DNA of 64,000 bases. Origin: Nostoc sp. KVJ3 (GTDB lineage Bacteria; Cyanobacteriota; Cyanobacteriia; Cyanobacteriales; Nostocaceae). The stretch is taken from the NCBI RefSeq assembly GCF_026127265.1, contig NZ_WWFG01000009.1, positions 1 through 64,000 of the forward strand, read 5' to 3'. This document shows positions 20,946-29,533 of this stretch, piece after piece. The notes beneath the pieces are model-generated. The model had not been told where the DNA came from. It saw only the letters and a program-made list of their open reading frames with translations, and did no database searches. The first letter of the stretch is position 1. Each line of letters starts with the position of its first letter. Made by a program: the position numbers and the translations under genes.

Positions 20946-21237
20946 ATGAAAGCGTCAAACTCCTCACGGGGACTTGATTTAGATTCCCCCGGTCTGTTTT
21001 GCTCAAGTTATGTTACGAAATCTGAACTAGCAAAAATTCTTAACGTTGCTCGTTCAACTTTGGTCAGTTGGGACGGCATAGCTCTTTACCGCATAGATGG
21101 CTATCGGCAAGCCTACCCAGTAAAAACTGATGGCAGTACGGATCGCTCTTGCCCGTTATCCCCGTACCAAAGCTGGGTTCTGTCCCGCATTGGACGAGTG
21201 ATGGCTAATCTGCGTTCTGTCGAACGAGTAACTGGAG
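20946..21237 (+). pseudogene. Small HTH DNA-binding protein, 5' part, split by IS insertion
   Basis: The N-terminal part reads SYVTKSELAKILNVARSTL, a helix-turn-helix of the excisionase/MerR-like kind. The natural frame is broken at 21237 by the IS that ends at 23223. Joining 20946-21237 to 23228-23322 gives 128 codons plus stop in one frame, with the missing tail VKNYIKKYPQEFSQAKF onward recovered from the far side. As it stands, the IS end supplies a stop at 21240-21242, giving a 98-residue protein that keeps the HTH. The restored stop overlaps the next gene's start (ATGA at 23319-23322), so it probably led the operon that follows. Confidence 0.7.
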
Positions 21238-21368
21238 TTTAGACTAAAAGCGATATGAGAGAACGCAAATCAAAAGGAATTAGAGGTTAAAAATATTATC
21301 TTGTCAGCCTTAAAGCATCCTGACCTTTAACAATTATTGTGTAGTATACCTGCTCAGAAAATAATACA

Positions 21369-21451
21369 ATAATGATAATCATGAAAAGGGTGGGAGAGAA
21401 ACGAGCGTCGCTCGTTTCTCTCCCACCCCCCTTATTCGATTATCATTATCA
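21369..21451. repeat. 83-bp palindrome in the left arm of the IS
   Basis: The core arms are perfect 20-mers (21388-21407 and 21409-21428, ending ACGAGCG / CGCTCGT) around one central base. The arms extend imperfectly with ATGATAAT-type sequence to 21369 and 21451. It lies between the IS left end and the transposase start. Such hairpins can block read-through transcription into a transposase gene; it could also be an unrelated small palindromic insertion. Confidence 0.7.
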
Positions 21452-21544
21452 TATAATAAGCAAGAAGAAAAGGGGTGTCTGATTGAATACAGGCCCCCTT
21501 TTGGCAGAAGCTGAGAAACGAACTACCATTACTCAGATGCCAAG

Positions 21545-23139
21545 ATGAAACGTGCCAGATTAGAAGAATTCCGTCAAGCAGTCTACAAATATTTAGGCAG
21601 AGCACACGATGCAACTTTTGAGTTGACAGATGCCATATTGCTAACTAGAAATGTTTATTGCCTAGCAGAATTGTCCCTATCGCCAGTATTTAGAAGGAAG
21701 TGGCCAAGTATCTATGAGGCACTACAAGATAGTAGGCCACAGCGACAGAAATTGATGCAGCTATATATCAAACAAATCCCCGCAGAGGGACGACCATTGT
21801 TAGCAGGAGATCACACAAACTGGTCACGCCCAGATGCCGTCAGGTTGCAAGAGCGAACTTATGAGCATAGTGGCACATCCATAGCAGGAAATAAACCGAT
21901 TACCATTGGTCAAGGATATAGCACAATTGCCTGGATACCTGAAAATGAGGGAAGTTGGGCATTACCATTAAGACATGAACGGATCACAAGTGCCGAAAGT
22001 CCTATTGGGAAAGCAATTTGGCAACTCAAACAGGTGTGTAAATATTTGCCTACCAGACCGATTTCAGTTTGGGATAGTGAATATGGTTGTGCGCCTTTTA
22101 TCTTAAAAACTGCGAATATTCCAGCAGATATTCTCGTTCGGTTGCGTTCAAATCTGTGTTTATGGGGTGAACCAAAAGCTTATTCGGGAAAGGGGCGACC
22201 TAAAAAGCATGGTGATAAATTTAAACTGAATGAGCCCACAACATGGAATGAAGCAACATCTGTATTAGAAATAAATGACCCAAAATTAGGACGTGTGCGT
22301 GTGAGCTTGTGGAAAGATTTACACTTCCGTCAGGCTGCTACACGTCCAATGTTAATCATCAGAGTTGAACGTCTGGACGCGCAAGGTAACATGAGAGTGT
22401 CCAAACCTTTGTGGTTGGCTTGGGTAGGAGAAGAAATGCCACCCTTAGAAGAAGTTTGGTGTCTTTACTTGCGTCGCTTTACCATTGACCACTGGTATCG
22501 CTTTTTGAAGCAGCGTCTACATTGGACTGTACCAAACTTTGGTACTCCTAAGCAAAGTGAACGGTGGAGTGACCTCATGCCTCTGATGACTTGGGAATTG
22601 TGGTTAGCCCGCGATATCGTTACTGACAATCCTTTACCTTGGCAGAAGTCTCTGGCATCACCGTGCCAAAACGGGAAAATTGTACGCTAAGGCTAAAAGC
22701 GTTATCCAGCAAGCATCTTAGCCCCTCGCTTTTCTATAGCACCCGTGAGCGGCTGTTTATCCTCAATTGATTGGTGCAGAGTATTGCTAGTACTCTGCAC
22801 CATCTGGAAAGACTAATTCGAGCCAAAAATGATAAATAGAGGTATGCCATTTGCTCAAAACAACTTATTTTCATAGCGTTGAGGTTAGCATCAGCTTCTT
22901 AGCGTACAATTTTCCCAATTTGGCACGGTGATGCCTCTCTAGATAAATTGACCCCTGGAAGAGTTGCTCAAGCTATAGGTGGAGTTTTTGCGGCCATTGG
23001 TACTCCCACCTCTGCACCCAAACCTCGCGGAAAGTCTCCCGGTTGGCAACAAGGAAAGAAGCGTCACCGTAAAAACCGATGTCCCATTGTTAAAAAAACA
23101 GTAGCACGACCACCTAAAGAACCATCTGTTGCTGTTTAA
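21545..23139 (+). pseudogene. NF041680-type DDE transposase, split by a 282-bp MITE
   Basis: The two parts (21545-22653 and 22941-23139) join in frame to 435 codons when the MITE and one TCTCT copy are removed, reading PWQKSLDKLTPGRVAQAIGG across the join. Catalytic candidates are GDHTNW (about 93), WDSEYG (about 178) and the downstream acidic helix after IDHWYRFLKQRL, a layout seen in a cyanobacterial transposase family with IS4/IS701-like motifs. The interrupted frame still runs to 22690, giving a 381-residue product that lacks only the basic tail (GKKRHRKNRCP). Activity is doubtful. The family name is from recall and not checked. Confidence 0.8.
22654..22935. mobile_element. 282-bp MITE with 5-bp target duplication
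   Basis: Terminal inverted repeats begin GGCATCACCGTGCCAAA and continue with GGGAAAATTGTACGCTAAG, about 37 bp with one mismatch. The target duplication TCTCT is at 22649-22653 and 22936-22940. It has no coding capacity. An internal hairpin (GGTGCAGAGTA / TACTCTGCACC, near 22771-22802) is present. It must be mobilised by a transposase encoded elsewhere, since no protein here has matching ends. Confidence 0.9.
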
Positions 23140-23318
23140 TACCCAAGATTCTTCATACTTTTGCTAAGTCTCTGATTAACTCAGCCCTGCTGGGTCATTT
23201 TCCATTGCTTAGTCTAAACTCCAGGAGTAAAGAACTACATCAAAAAGTATCCCCAGGAATTCAGTCAAGCCAAGTTTCAAGCACAGTTCGCCCAAGTAAT
23301 TCAAAGAGGTACAGCTGC

Positions 23319-23903
23319 ATGAGTCCTAATTCCACCAAAACCAATAAGCCAGAAATGATTTCTATTAAAGAATCTGCCGAACGTTTGGGAGTTGCTGAAG
23401 AGATTATCAGATTCAGTCTTCAAGAAGCTTACCCCGATGATTTTGATAGCCTCAAGGAAATAACTTTGGCAGAATTTGAAACCCTAGCCAACACATTCAA
23501 GCAGAAGGCCCTTGAACTTAATACGGGGGAAGTAACCGCGATCGCTCCTTCTAGCGATAGTCCTTTACCAATAGAACAACAGCAACAGATTATTGATGGT
23601 ACTGTCAATGCCCTTCAGGAATTTGCTGGTAATTACGTGCTGACCATTGAGAAAATCGCTTCGACTCTGGCTTATTTAAGTGGTCAAGCAGTCGTAGACA
23701 ACTTTGTAGAAATTCATTCCAACACTGTCAGAGATGGCTTAGAAAGCTATTTAGACCAGTTTGCAGCCGAGTTTGTGACTGCTGCTCATTCTATCAAAGG
23801 GGTGAACGCCAAAGATTTTTTGTCCCAACGGGGAATAACCCAGAAACAGCGAACTGCTCAAAAGTCATTGCAAGAGATTCTGAACCTAGCAGCAAACCCT
23901 TAG
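23319..23903 (+). CDS. Hypothetical plasmid protein, 194 residues, first of a small-gene run
   Basis: The start is placed at MSPNSTKTNKPEM because this ATG overlaps the restored stop of the preceding HTH gene as ATGA; the upstream extension is IS-derived. Residues 15-55 (SIKESAERLGVAEEIIRFSL) resemble a degenerate helix-turn-helix. The rest is predicted helical with a hydrophilic, acidic middle (QEFAGNYVLTIEKIASTLAYL; NTVRDGLESYLDQFAAEF). No catalytic motif is seen. Tight spacing with its neighbours suggests a plasmid maintenance or transfer operon running to the ATPase at 26478. I do not recognise a named family. Confidence 0.75.
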   Translation: MSPNSTKTNKPEMISIKESAERLGVAEEIIRFSLQEAYPDDFDSLKEITLAEFETLANTFKQKALELNTGEVTAIAPSSDSPLPIEQQQQIIDGTVNALQEFAGNYVLTIEKIASTLAYLSGQAVVDNFVEIHSNTVRDGLESYLDQFAAEFVTAAHSIKGVNAKDFLSQRGITQKQRTAQKSLQEILNLAANP

Positions 23904-23977
23904 ATATTGCTTCAAAGATGGCATTATCCGATGCCAGATTTCTATTTCTCTTGCACTTCATTTCAAAGGAAAGAAAA

Positions 23978-24121
23978 ATGCACTTACTGACTGAAGTTTG
24001 TTTTTATTCTGGTGTGGCTACCCTCTCGCTAATTGGTGGTGTAGCTGCTTGTATATCGCCTTTAGGAGTTGGGTTATTTACTGTGGGCTTAGTAATGTAT
24101 GTCAACCAAAACAAACAATAA
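23978..24121 (+). CDS. Small hydrophobic membrane protein, 47 residues
   Basis: The start MHLLTEV is chosen because AAAGGAAAG lies directly before it; a longer frame from 23918 has no such site. Residues 8-42 form one or two hydrophobic segments with small residues (GVATLSLIGGVAACI, then GVGLFTVGLVMYV), so the product should sit in the membrane. No family recognised. It lies in the run of small genes leading to the P-loop ATPase. Confidence 0.55.
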   Translation: MHLLTEVCFYSGVATLSLIGGVAACISPLGVGLFTVGLVMYVNQNKQ

Positions 24122-24356
24122 TAGGCAAAAGTTAGAGTCTGATTATCAGTGGCTTGCTTTCAAAATCCGCCCAGTCCTTTTAATAGCTTGCATCACAATT
24201 CCTAGTTTCTTTGGAGCGTATATCTATGCAGCAAATTTTGACTGTCGAGCAAATTTTAGCAATGCTCAAAGGGTACGAAGAGAGTTTGAGGATGTTGAGG
24301 GCAACGCCAGAGTACATGAAATTAGAGGCATCAGAGCGATTCACTACGTCAAATGA
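24099..24356 (+). CDS. Possible small membrane protein, 85 residues
   Basis: Starts at ATG 24099, overlapping the preceding stop by 23 bases, as is common in compact operons. It has one strong hydrophobic segment (PVLLIACITIPSFFGAYIYA, about residues 25-45) after a charged N-terminus. Its last 130 bases overlap the better-supported gene at 24226 in another frame, so the C-terminal half may not be real coding sequence. No family recognised. Confidence 0.4.
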   Translation: MSTKTNNNRQKLESDYQWLAFKIRPVLLIACITIPSFFGAYIYAANFDCRANFSNAQRVRREFEDVEGNARVHEIRGIRAIHYVK

Positions 24357-24477
24357 CCTGCGTCTGGGTGATGCTGTTCAGACGCTTGTTGAAGTTCACG
24401 AAGCGATTCTAAATATCGAATTCTACTCCCAAGTCGAGGGACAAACTTATGCTTTCAACGACAGCCTTACAGCGTAA
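24226..24477 (+). CDS. Hypothetical protein, 83 residues
   Basis: The start MQQILTVEQIL is chosen because GGAG at 24211-24214 lies a suitable distance before the ATG at 24226; a frame to 24211 has no better site. It is mostly helical and soluble (LAMLKGYEESLRMLR; GDAVQTLVEVHEAILNIEF). No motif recognised. The stop overlaps the start of the next frame at 24449. Confidence 0.6.
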   Translation: MQQILTVEQILAMLKGYEESLRMLRATPEYMKLEASERFTTSNDLRLGDAVQTLVEVHEAILNIEFYSQVEGQTYAFNDSLTA

Positions 24478-24643
24478 TCATTTGTACGAATTCCGTGGTC
24501 AACAACTGCGCTACAGCCATCGGTCTAATTGTCGAGTCAATGTGCCTTTTGTATTCAATGACTCGAAAGGTAGACGAAAAGAATTAAGTCAAAACCAAGT
24601 GCAGAGGGAGGTTTTTGAACTTGTTGAGTTTTGTGAGAACTGA
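24449..24643 (+). CDS. Hypothetical protein, 64 residues
   Basis: Its start overlaps the previous stop by 29 bases. The product is basic and polar (LYEFRGQQLRYSHRSN; NDSKGRRKELSQNQVQREV), with no membrane segment or known motif. Support comes from gene order and a tidy frame between its neighbours; no strong ribosome-binding site was seen. Confidence 0.45.
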   Translation: MLSTTALQRNHLYEFRGQQLRYSHRSNCRVNVPFVFNDSKGRRKELSQNQVQREVFELVEFCEN

Positions 24644-24738
24644 TGATGAAGCGATCGCACCTGCCGGCAAGCTTGGCGATCGCCCCAATGGTATGTATCT
24701 CTCGCCGCAAAACGAAAAGTACACAAGGATTCTAACAA

Positions 24739-25182
24739 ATGACACTCGATTACAAAAATCCCAACGATTGGGGCAAATCGCCTCTGACCGACTCCGCCCT
24801 GAGATTAGAGCAATTCAAAGCAGAAAATCCTGAACAATGGTCAGCAATGATCTCAGCAGATATTGAGGCACTTGACACACCAATATTCGAGAGTGAAGAT
24901 TACCCACCCTTCACTGGAACTGAATTCTTAGCAACTCATTCAACCATCGATGACCATCCATACTCTGCTGCATTTGGTCAATTCTTGGGTAATGGGATTG
25001 ACGCGGACATTGCAAATATCTTGGCGTTTGGCTCCAACAGATTTGATTTAATCTCTGATGATTTTGACGACCCTCTAAGGCAATTAGCAACGAGAATTTA
25101 TAGCCGATTTGAAGACATGGGCTATTGGGATGAAACGCCCTCTGATGACGATGATATCAACTACGACTTAATACCTTATTAG
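24739..25182 (+). CDS. Acidic hypothetical protein, 147 residues
   Basis: Starts at ATG 24739 and stops 12 bp before the next gene. It is strongly acidic, especially at the end (ETPSDDDDINYDLIPY), with no membrane segment. Some internal sequence (HSTIDDHPYSAAFGQFLGNG) may be structured, but I recognise no domain. Gene spacing and the consistent frame support it. A DNA-mimic or adaptor role would be speculation. Confidence 0.7.
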   Translation: MTLDYKNPNDWGKSPLTDSALRLEQFKAENPEQWSAMISADIEALDTPIFESEDYPPFTGTEFLATHSTIDDHPYSAAFGQFLGNGIDADIANILAFGSNRFDLISDDFDDPLRQLATRIYSRFEDMGYWDETPSDDDDINYDLIPY

Positions 25183-25194
25183 GAGAATAACGCA

Positions 25195-25911
25195 ATGGAC
25201 TTTGCAATACGTAATCCGGTAGTTGGTCATAGTTCGCATATTGACGAGAAGGCGCAATCTTGGGGAGGGTTTGAGTCTGATATTCTGGGCTATCTTTCGG
25301 ATATAAATAAGCTCGAACAGTTTGCCGATTATGCGAATAATGCCCAAGAATTATCTGACCGATTAGAGCCATTTTTGGACAATGCCAAGGTGGTCTTTGA
25401 GGCGATGGAGAAGCTGACCAAAGGGCAAGTTACCTGGGTCGAACTTCGCAAACAATACGGCTCTCATGTAGCGGGTGCAATTGGTAAAATCCGTAAACTT
25501 AACGCTGAATTTGACAGCGAGATGAGCAAGATAGATGCCCAAGATAGAGCAGATTTATTGCGGATTGACCAAAAACGGAAACACGCACTAACCGAAGTTG
25601 CTACCCAATTACACCACGATTTACAAGCGGAATTGTGGCGGCATGAGAACAAAATTAGCGGCATCGAAAATAGGCAAGTTGTGCAAGCTGAGAGGCAGGC
25701 AATTACTACAGGATTAAGAGAGAAACGCCAACAACTTTTAGCCCGTGCGCGGTATGGTTCACGGGCATTAGAACCCAATCAAACACCCCAAGAAGTGATA
25801 CCAGTTACTAGCCAAAATTCTGCACCAGCATCAAGTGTTTCAGCAACAGGAACAGTTCGCGGTTGGGGTGCAATGTTGGGTAACTTGTGGCAAAAATTAG
25901 GCGATAGATAA
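25195..25911 (+). CDS. Coiled-coil hypothetical protein, 238 residues
   Basis: Preceded by TAGGAGAATAAC, a clear ribosome-binding site. The N-terminal 90 residues are helical and acidic. Residues about 95-185 form a long charged coiled coil (AEFDSEMSKIDAQDRADLL; VQAERQAITTGLREKRQQL). The tail is proline/serine/threonine rich and ends in GWGAMLGNLWQKLGDR, a possible amphipathic helix. No enzymatic motif. It could scaffold or recruit the membrane proteins encoded next. Not recognised. Confidence 0.75.
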   Translation: MDFAIRNPVVGHSSHIDEKAQSWGGFESDILGYLSDINKLEQFADYANNAQELSDRLEPFLDNAKVVFEAMEKLTKGQVTWVELRKQYGSHVAGAIGKIRKLNAEFDSEMSKIDAQDRADLLRIDQKRKHALTEVATQLHHDLQAELWRHENKISGIENRQVVQAERQAITTGLREKRQQLLARARYGSRALEPNQTPQEVIPVTSQNSAPASSVSATGTVRGWGAMLGNLWQKLGDR

Positions 25912-25935
25912 CTATTAGTTGAAAGGTTAAGGCTG

Positions 25936-26481
25936 ATGCTAGTAAGGAAACGAAATGAAGATCCTCATAGCGTCAGCCCTTTTTTGCATGAAGGGCTGGC
26001 ACAGACTCCACAGCAACAGAAACAAGAGCAACCATCACAACCGCAACCGTTACCAGAAAATAACAGAGCTAGAACATTTAGACGTGCTGGGAATGCCTGT
26101 GAAATTGTCGCTGGCAGTTGCTTAAACAGTGCAGTGATTTTTACCTTTCATCTGTTGCAAGTTCACCCAGTTGGAATGTTTCTTGCAGTGGGTACTGCAC
26201 ACCTGTATTTTACTGCGACTGCAACAGGTGAAGGGTTTAATAATTTCGTTACTAATTTAATGACTGGTTGCAGTGCATCACTGGCGTTATTGTGTGCGCT
26301 ATCTGAGCCGTTAGACGAGTGGTTAGAAGCTCGAACTTCTACACAAACAGCTAATACTTCAATTTCGGCAATGTACCAGCCTAAAACTGCGGATTATTCC
26401 AGTTGGTTGAGTAGTACTGGTGTGGCGATATTCGTAGCACTATTAATGATTTTTCTATTTGGTGGCAGGAGAAGTAAATGA
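25936..26481 (+). CDS. Integral membrane protein, 181 residues
   Basis: A proline/glutamine-rich cytoplasmic N-terminus (about residues 1-50) is followed by two or three hydrophobic segments (about 58-80, 82-100 and 105-122) and a final C-terminal one (GVAIFVALLMIFLFGGRRSK). Its stop overlaps the start of the ATPase gene by four bases (ATGA), so the two are translationally coupled. A partner membrane subunit for the ATPase is the simplest reading, but no family is recognised. Confidence 0.75.
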   Translation: MLVRKRNEDPHSVSPFLHEGLAQTPQQQKQEQPSQPQPLPENNRARTFRRAGNACEIVAGSCLNSAVIFTFHLLQVHPVGMFLAVGTAHLYFTATATGEGFNNFVTNLMTGCSASLALLCALSEPLDEWLEARTSTQTANTSISAMYQPKTADYSSWLSSTGVAIFVALLMIFLFGGRRSK

Positions 26482-28376
26482 ATTATTTAAGTGAGAAACA
26501 TAAACAGTTATCCGAGTCACAACAATCGGGTTTAATGTTGTGGTTTGGTCGCCTACCAATGGACAAGAAAGCTGTTGCAATTGGGCTTAGTTTGACTGTG
26601 GGAATTAGCTCGGCTGCAATGGCTTGGCAAGGAACCAGCAGCGATCGCATTTACTTTTGTCTGAAAACCCCACAAAAAACATTGACCTGCTCAGACAAGA
26701 ATGGACGACCTTTCAGGATGACCCCATTTTATTGGTCACAGTGGAAGAGTGATGGAATGCCGCGCCAAGTAGTGCGTGACCCAGCTATGGGGGTAAACGG
26801 ACTGGTGAAAGCGACCAACCCATATAAGCCTTTTTGGGCGTTTGGTGGATTCCTGGGGTTTGCGCTTGCTGGGTGGATGCTTCGCCATTGTCAAGATGAG
26901 GAGAAACAGAGGGCAGTTTTTGAAGACATTGCCCAAAAGCGGGATGCTGCAAAGGCAGAGATGGCCGCACGTTCCGAGCTACTAGAGAGTTACCGAGACG
27001 TTGCGATCGCAGAAGTTCAACTACAAGCCGATTTAGATTTGATAGCCAATGATCGCACTGTGGATATCCAAAAAGCCGAGATTTACGCCCACACGGAAAT
27101 TGAAGTTACCCAAATGGAGGCAACTGACGCTATTTTTGAGGCGCAAACGGCTGGGATGACCGAGCAACAGAAGGCAGAGTACATTAAACAGTTGCGTGAG
27201 ATGAAAACGCCCTATCTACAAGGGAGTCAGACTTTACAGGGGACGATTGACCCCAACGATAAGGTTACTGGGGGAGAACAGGGCGCAATCGCACCGGGAG
27301 CAACCCCAACAGGTGATTACCTTCACCCATCAGAACCTCTTGCCCTCAATACTTTGCAAGCTCTAGCCAGAGCCGATAGTTCTACTGCTTTAGTCGCCGC
27401 ACCGGGAAGCGGTAAATCAGTCACCCTCAATTACTTAATTCAGAAAATATTGGCGGATTCAAAGAGTGCGGATATCTGGGTAATTAGTGCTAAGAATGAT
27501 AGTTTCTGCGGGTTACGGGAGAAGGAGAGAGTAATTGTCTTTGATCAGGAGAACCCAGACCTAGCTAAAGACGTAATTGACAACTTTTACCTCAACTACA
27601 AACAACGTAAGCAATTACCAGAATCACAGCGCGAATCTTTACCGCCATTAATTCTAATTTTGGATGACTGGTTAGTGATTGCTGATCAATTAAGCAAGCT
27701 TTACTCTGATTGGAATTACGGGAGTAAATTACTTGATATTTTACTGATTGGTCGAGAGTTTAATACTAAATTTATTGCTTCCCTACAGTCTTTTAATTTG
27801 GCAGCATTGGGCATTGAAAAGATGGATGCTCAAACAAGAATGTGCCTCAACTTGCTACTGTTGGGTAACAAGTATATTAAGAACGGTCGAGAGCAAGAAT
27901 CTTATGGCGTATTGGAATTAATTTTGAATAGAGGTGACATCATTCCCGGTAAGCAAGAGAGGGAACAAATTAAATCTAAATACCAGGAAGTAAAATCAGT
28001 TTCTTATCAAAATCTCCGTCCAGTAATGATTGCATCTGTGGGTGGTTTTGTTGTGGCATTGATGCCCAACTTATCTAATCAAGCCTTACCGATTGCTGAT
28101 AATGATGAATATGTAGATAGAGTGTATGACTTGGAATTTAATCTAACTGCTGCTCATCATCACCAACATAAGCCATTATCTGAGGCAGCTATAAAGATTT
28201 ATGAATACTTCCATAATGTCAAGAATAAAACACCAAAAACATTACGTGATTTGAAAAAAGCTGACAGATTATCTGGCTATTCAGAGCAAGAGTTAATTGA
28301 TGGTTTAGCGGAATTAGTTGAGAGAGAAAGGATAAATTCTGACGGCAATGATAACTACTTCCTGCCTGATTGGTGA
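26478..28376 (+). CDS. Membrane-anchored P-loop ATPase, FtsK/VirD4-like; candidate coupling protein
   Basis: 632 residues. N-terminal hydrophobic segments (KAVAIGLSLTVGISSAAMAW, about 31-50, and FWAFGGFLGFALAGWML, about 119-135) flank an exposed loop. A charged coiled coil (about 140-245) follows. The ATPase has Walker A AAPGSGKSVT near 308-316 and Walker B LILILDDW near 388-396, with the sensor-like LIGREFNTKFIASLQS. The C-terminal 100 residues look like a winged helix (TLRDLKKADRLSGYSEQEL). The architecture matches HerA/FtsK-type DNA pumps and T4SS coupling proteins. With a relaxase on the same plasmid it may hand DNA to a transfer channel encoded elsewhere. It is shorter than classic VirD4 proteins and their usual motifs were not all found. 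Confidence 0.75.
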   Translation: MNYLSEKHKQLSESQQSGLMLWFGRLPMDKKAVAIGLSLTVGISSAAMAWQGTSSDRIYFCLKTPQKTLTCSDKNGRPFRMTPFYWSQWKSDGMPRQVVRDPAMGVNGLVKATNPYKPFWAFGGFLGFALAGWMLRHCQDEEKQRAVFEDIAQKRDAAKAEMAARSELLESYRDVAIAEVQLQADLDLIANDRTVDIQKAEIYAHTEIEVTQMEATDAIFEAQTAGMTEQQKAEYIKQLREMKTPYLQGSQTLQGTIDPNDKVTGGEQGAIAPGATPTGDYLHPSEPLALNTLQALARADSSTALVAAPGSGKSVTLNYLIQKILADSKSADIWVISAKNDSFCGLREKERVIVFDQENPDLAKDVIDNFYLNYKQRKQLPESQRESLPPLILILDDWLVIADQLSKLYSDWNYGSKLLDILLIGREFNTKFIASLQSFNLAALGIEKMDAQTRMCLNLLLLGNKYIKNGREQESYGVLELILNRGDIIPGKQEREQIKSKYQEVKSVSYQNLRPVMIASVGGFVVALMPNLSNQALPIADNDEYVDRVYDLEFNLTAAHHHQHKPLSEAAIKIYEYFHNVKNKTPKTLRDLKKADRLSGYSEQELIDGLAELVERERINSDGNDNYFLPDW

Positions 28377-28377
28377 G

Positions 28378-28540
28378 CATGATGCCGTGATGCCGTGGTA
28401 ACTTTAACAGATGTAAAACTGGCTTTTATGGCTGTCTACGGCATACGGCACAATCACGGCAATCCATATCCTGTATAGGTCGTAGCCTACGGCAGCTTCA
28501 CGGCAAGAGGGACAGTCACGGCAGGGACACCAATAATAAA
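28378..28540. repeat. Cluster of eight (C/T)ACGGCA motifs, iteron-like
   Basis: Directly after the ATPase stop there are two copies in inverted orientation (ATGCCGTG) and then six direct copies (TACGGCA, TACGGCA, CACGGCA, TACGGCA, CACGGCA, CACGGCA) within about 160 bp, irregularly spaced. No gene covers the region. Such clusters can be iterons, protein-binding arrays or remnants of dispersed repeats. Confidence 0.6.
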
Positions 28541-29533
28541 TCCGCCAATAAATAGCCATTTATCAGCCGCAGGCTACTGCGAATTGCGAATTGTTCGGTC
28601 ATGGGGCTGATTCTTATATGCTCAAAAGTGCTGATGTAGAATTGATTGAACTAGCCATCAAGAGAGCTTACTTTGATGAATGCCTGCTTGACCCGAAGCT
28701 GGCTAAAAAACTGTTAAAAAGCCTTGATAAAAATAGATATATTGACCCTAGTTTTGCTGATAAAAACTTGCTTGACTCTCCCACCGAACGACAAATACAA
28801 GTCCTGCGTTTACTGGCTCAGGGTTTAATTTTTCAAGATATTGCCAAACAAATGTTTCTCTCAGTTAGTACAGTCAAATGCTATGCCAGTGATTTGTACA
28901 AGACCTCTTGCAAAAGTATTTTGTGGTACAATAAAAAATTTGAGAATTTGCAATTAGGACTTTGAGGAGCAGTGAAAATAAGGAAAGCTAAACAGCTTAC
29001 TGCGAGAAAATTTAAACGCATGACTGGAGTAAGCCGTAAAACTTTTAAGTTAATGGTTGATGTAGTTAAAGCTGATGCTCACAATAAAAAGAAACCAGGT
29101 CGCCGACCTAAACTAATTATTGAAGACCAAGTTTTAATGGTTATTCAGTACTGGAGGGAATACCGTACTTACTATCATATTGGATTAGACTGGGGGCTTT
29201 CAGAATCTACGGTTTGTCGAATAGTTTTTAAAATTGAAAATATTTTGATTAAGTCAAGAAAGTTTAGTTTACCGGGGAAAAAAGAATTATGGAAAATGTC
29301 ATCCCAAGAAGATTTAGTTGTAATGGATGTCACAGAGAGTCCAATTGAAAAGCCTCAGAAAGGCCAAAAAAGGTATTTTAGTGGGAAACAAGGAGAACAT
29401 ACTTTAAAAACACAGGTAGTAATCCGCCAAAAAAGCAGTCAGATCATCTGCTTAGGGCATGGTTTAGGGAAAACTCATGATTTTAGGCTATTTAAAAACA
29501 GTGGCGTAAAATTTGGAGAATTACTCAAAGTGA

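Larger units (their letters stand above)
21233..23223. mobile_element. Insertion sequence carrying an NF041680-type transposase, about 1.99 kb including a MITE
   Basis: Bounded by inverted 15-mers TGGAGTTTAGACTAA (21233-21247) and its complement (23209-23223). The tetramer GGAG flanks the element on both sides (21234-21237; 23224-23227), but it overlaps the left repeat, so the exact left end and target duplication are uncertain by about five bases. The HTH gene reads continuously once the element and one GGAG are removed. The element contains a transposase gene, a subterminal hairpin, and a 282-bp MITE within the transposase. Without the MITE it would be about 1.7 kb. Confidence 0.75.

Noticed and set aside
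24615..24833. Plus-strand 72-codon frame
   Set aside because: It overlaps the better-supported gene at 24739 and runs through two HIP1 sites; coding character is poor.
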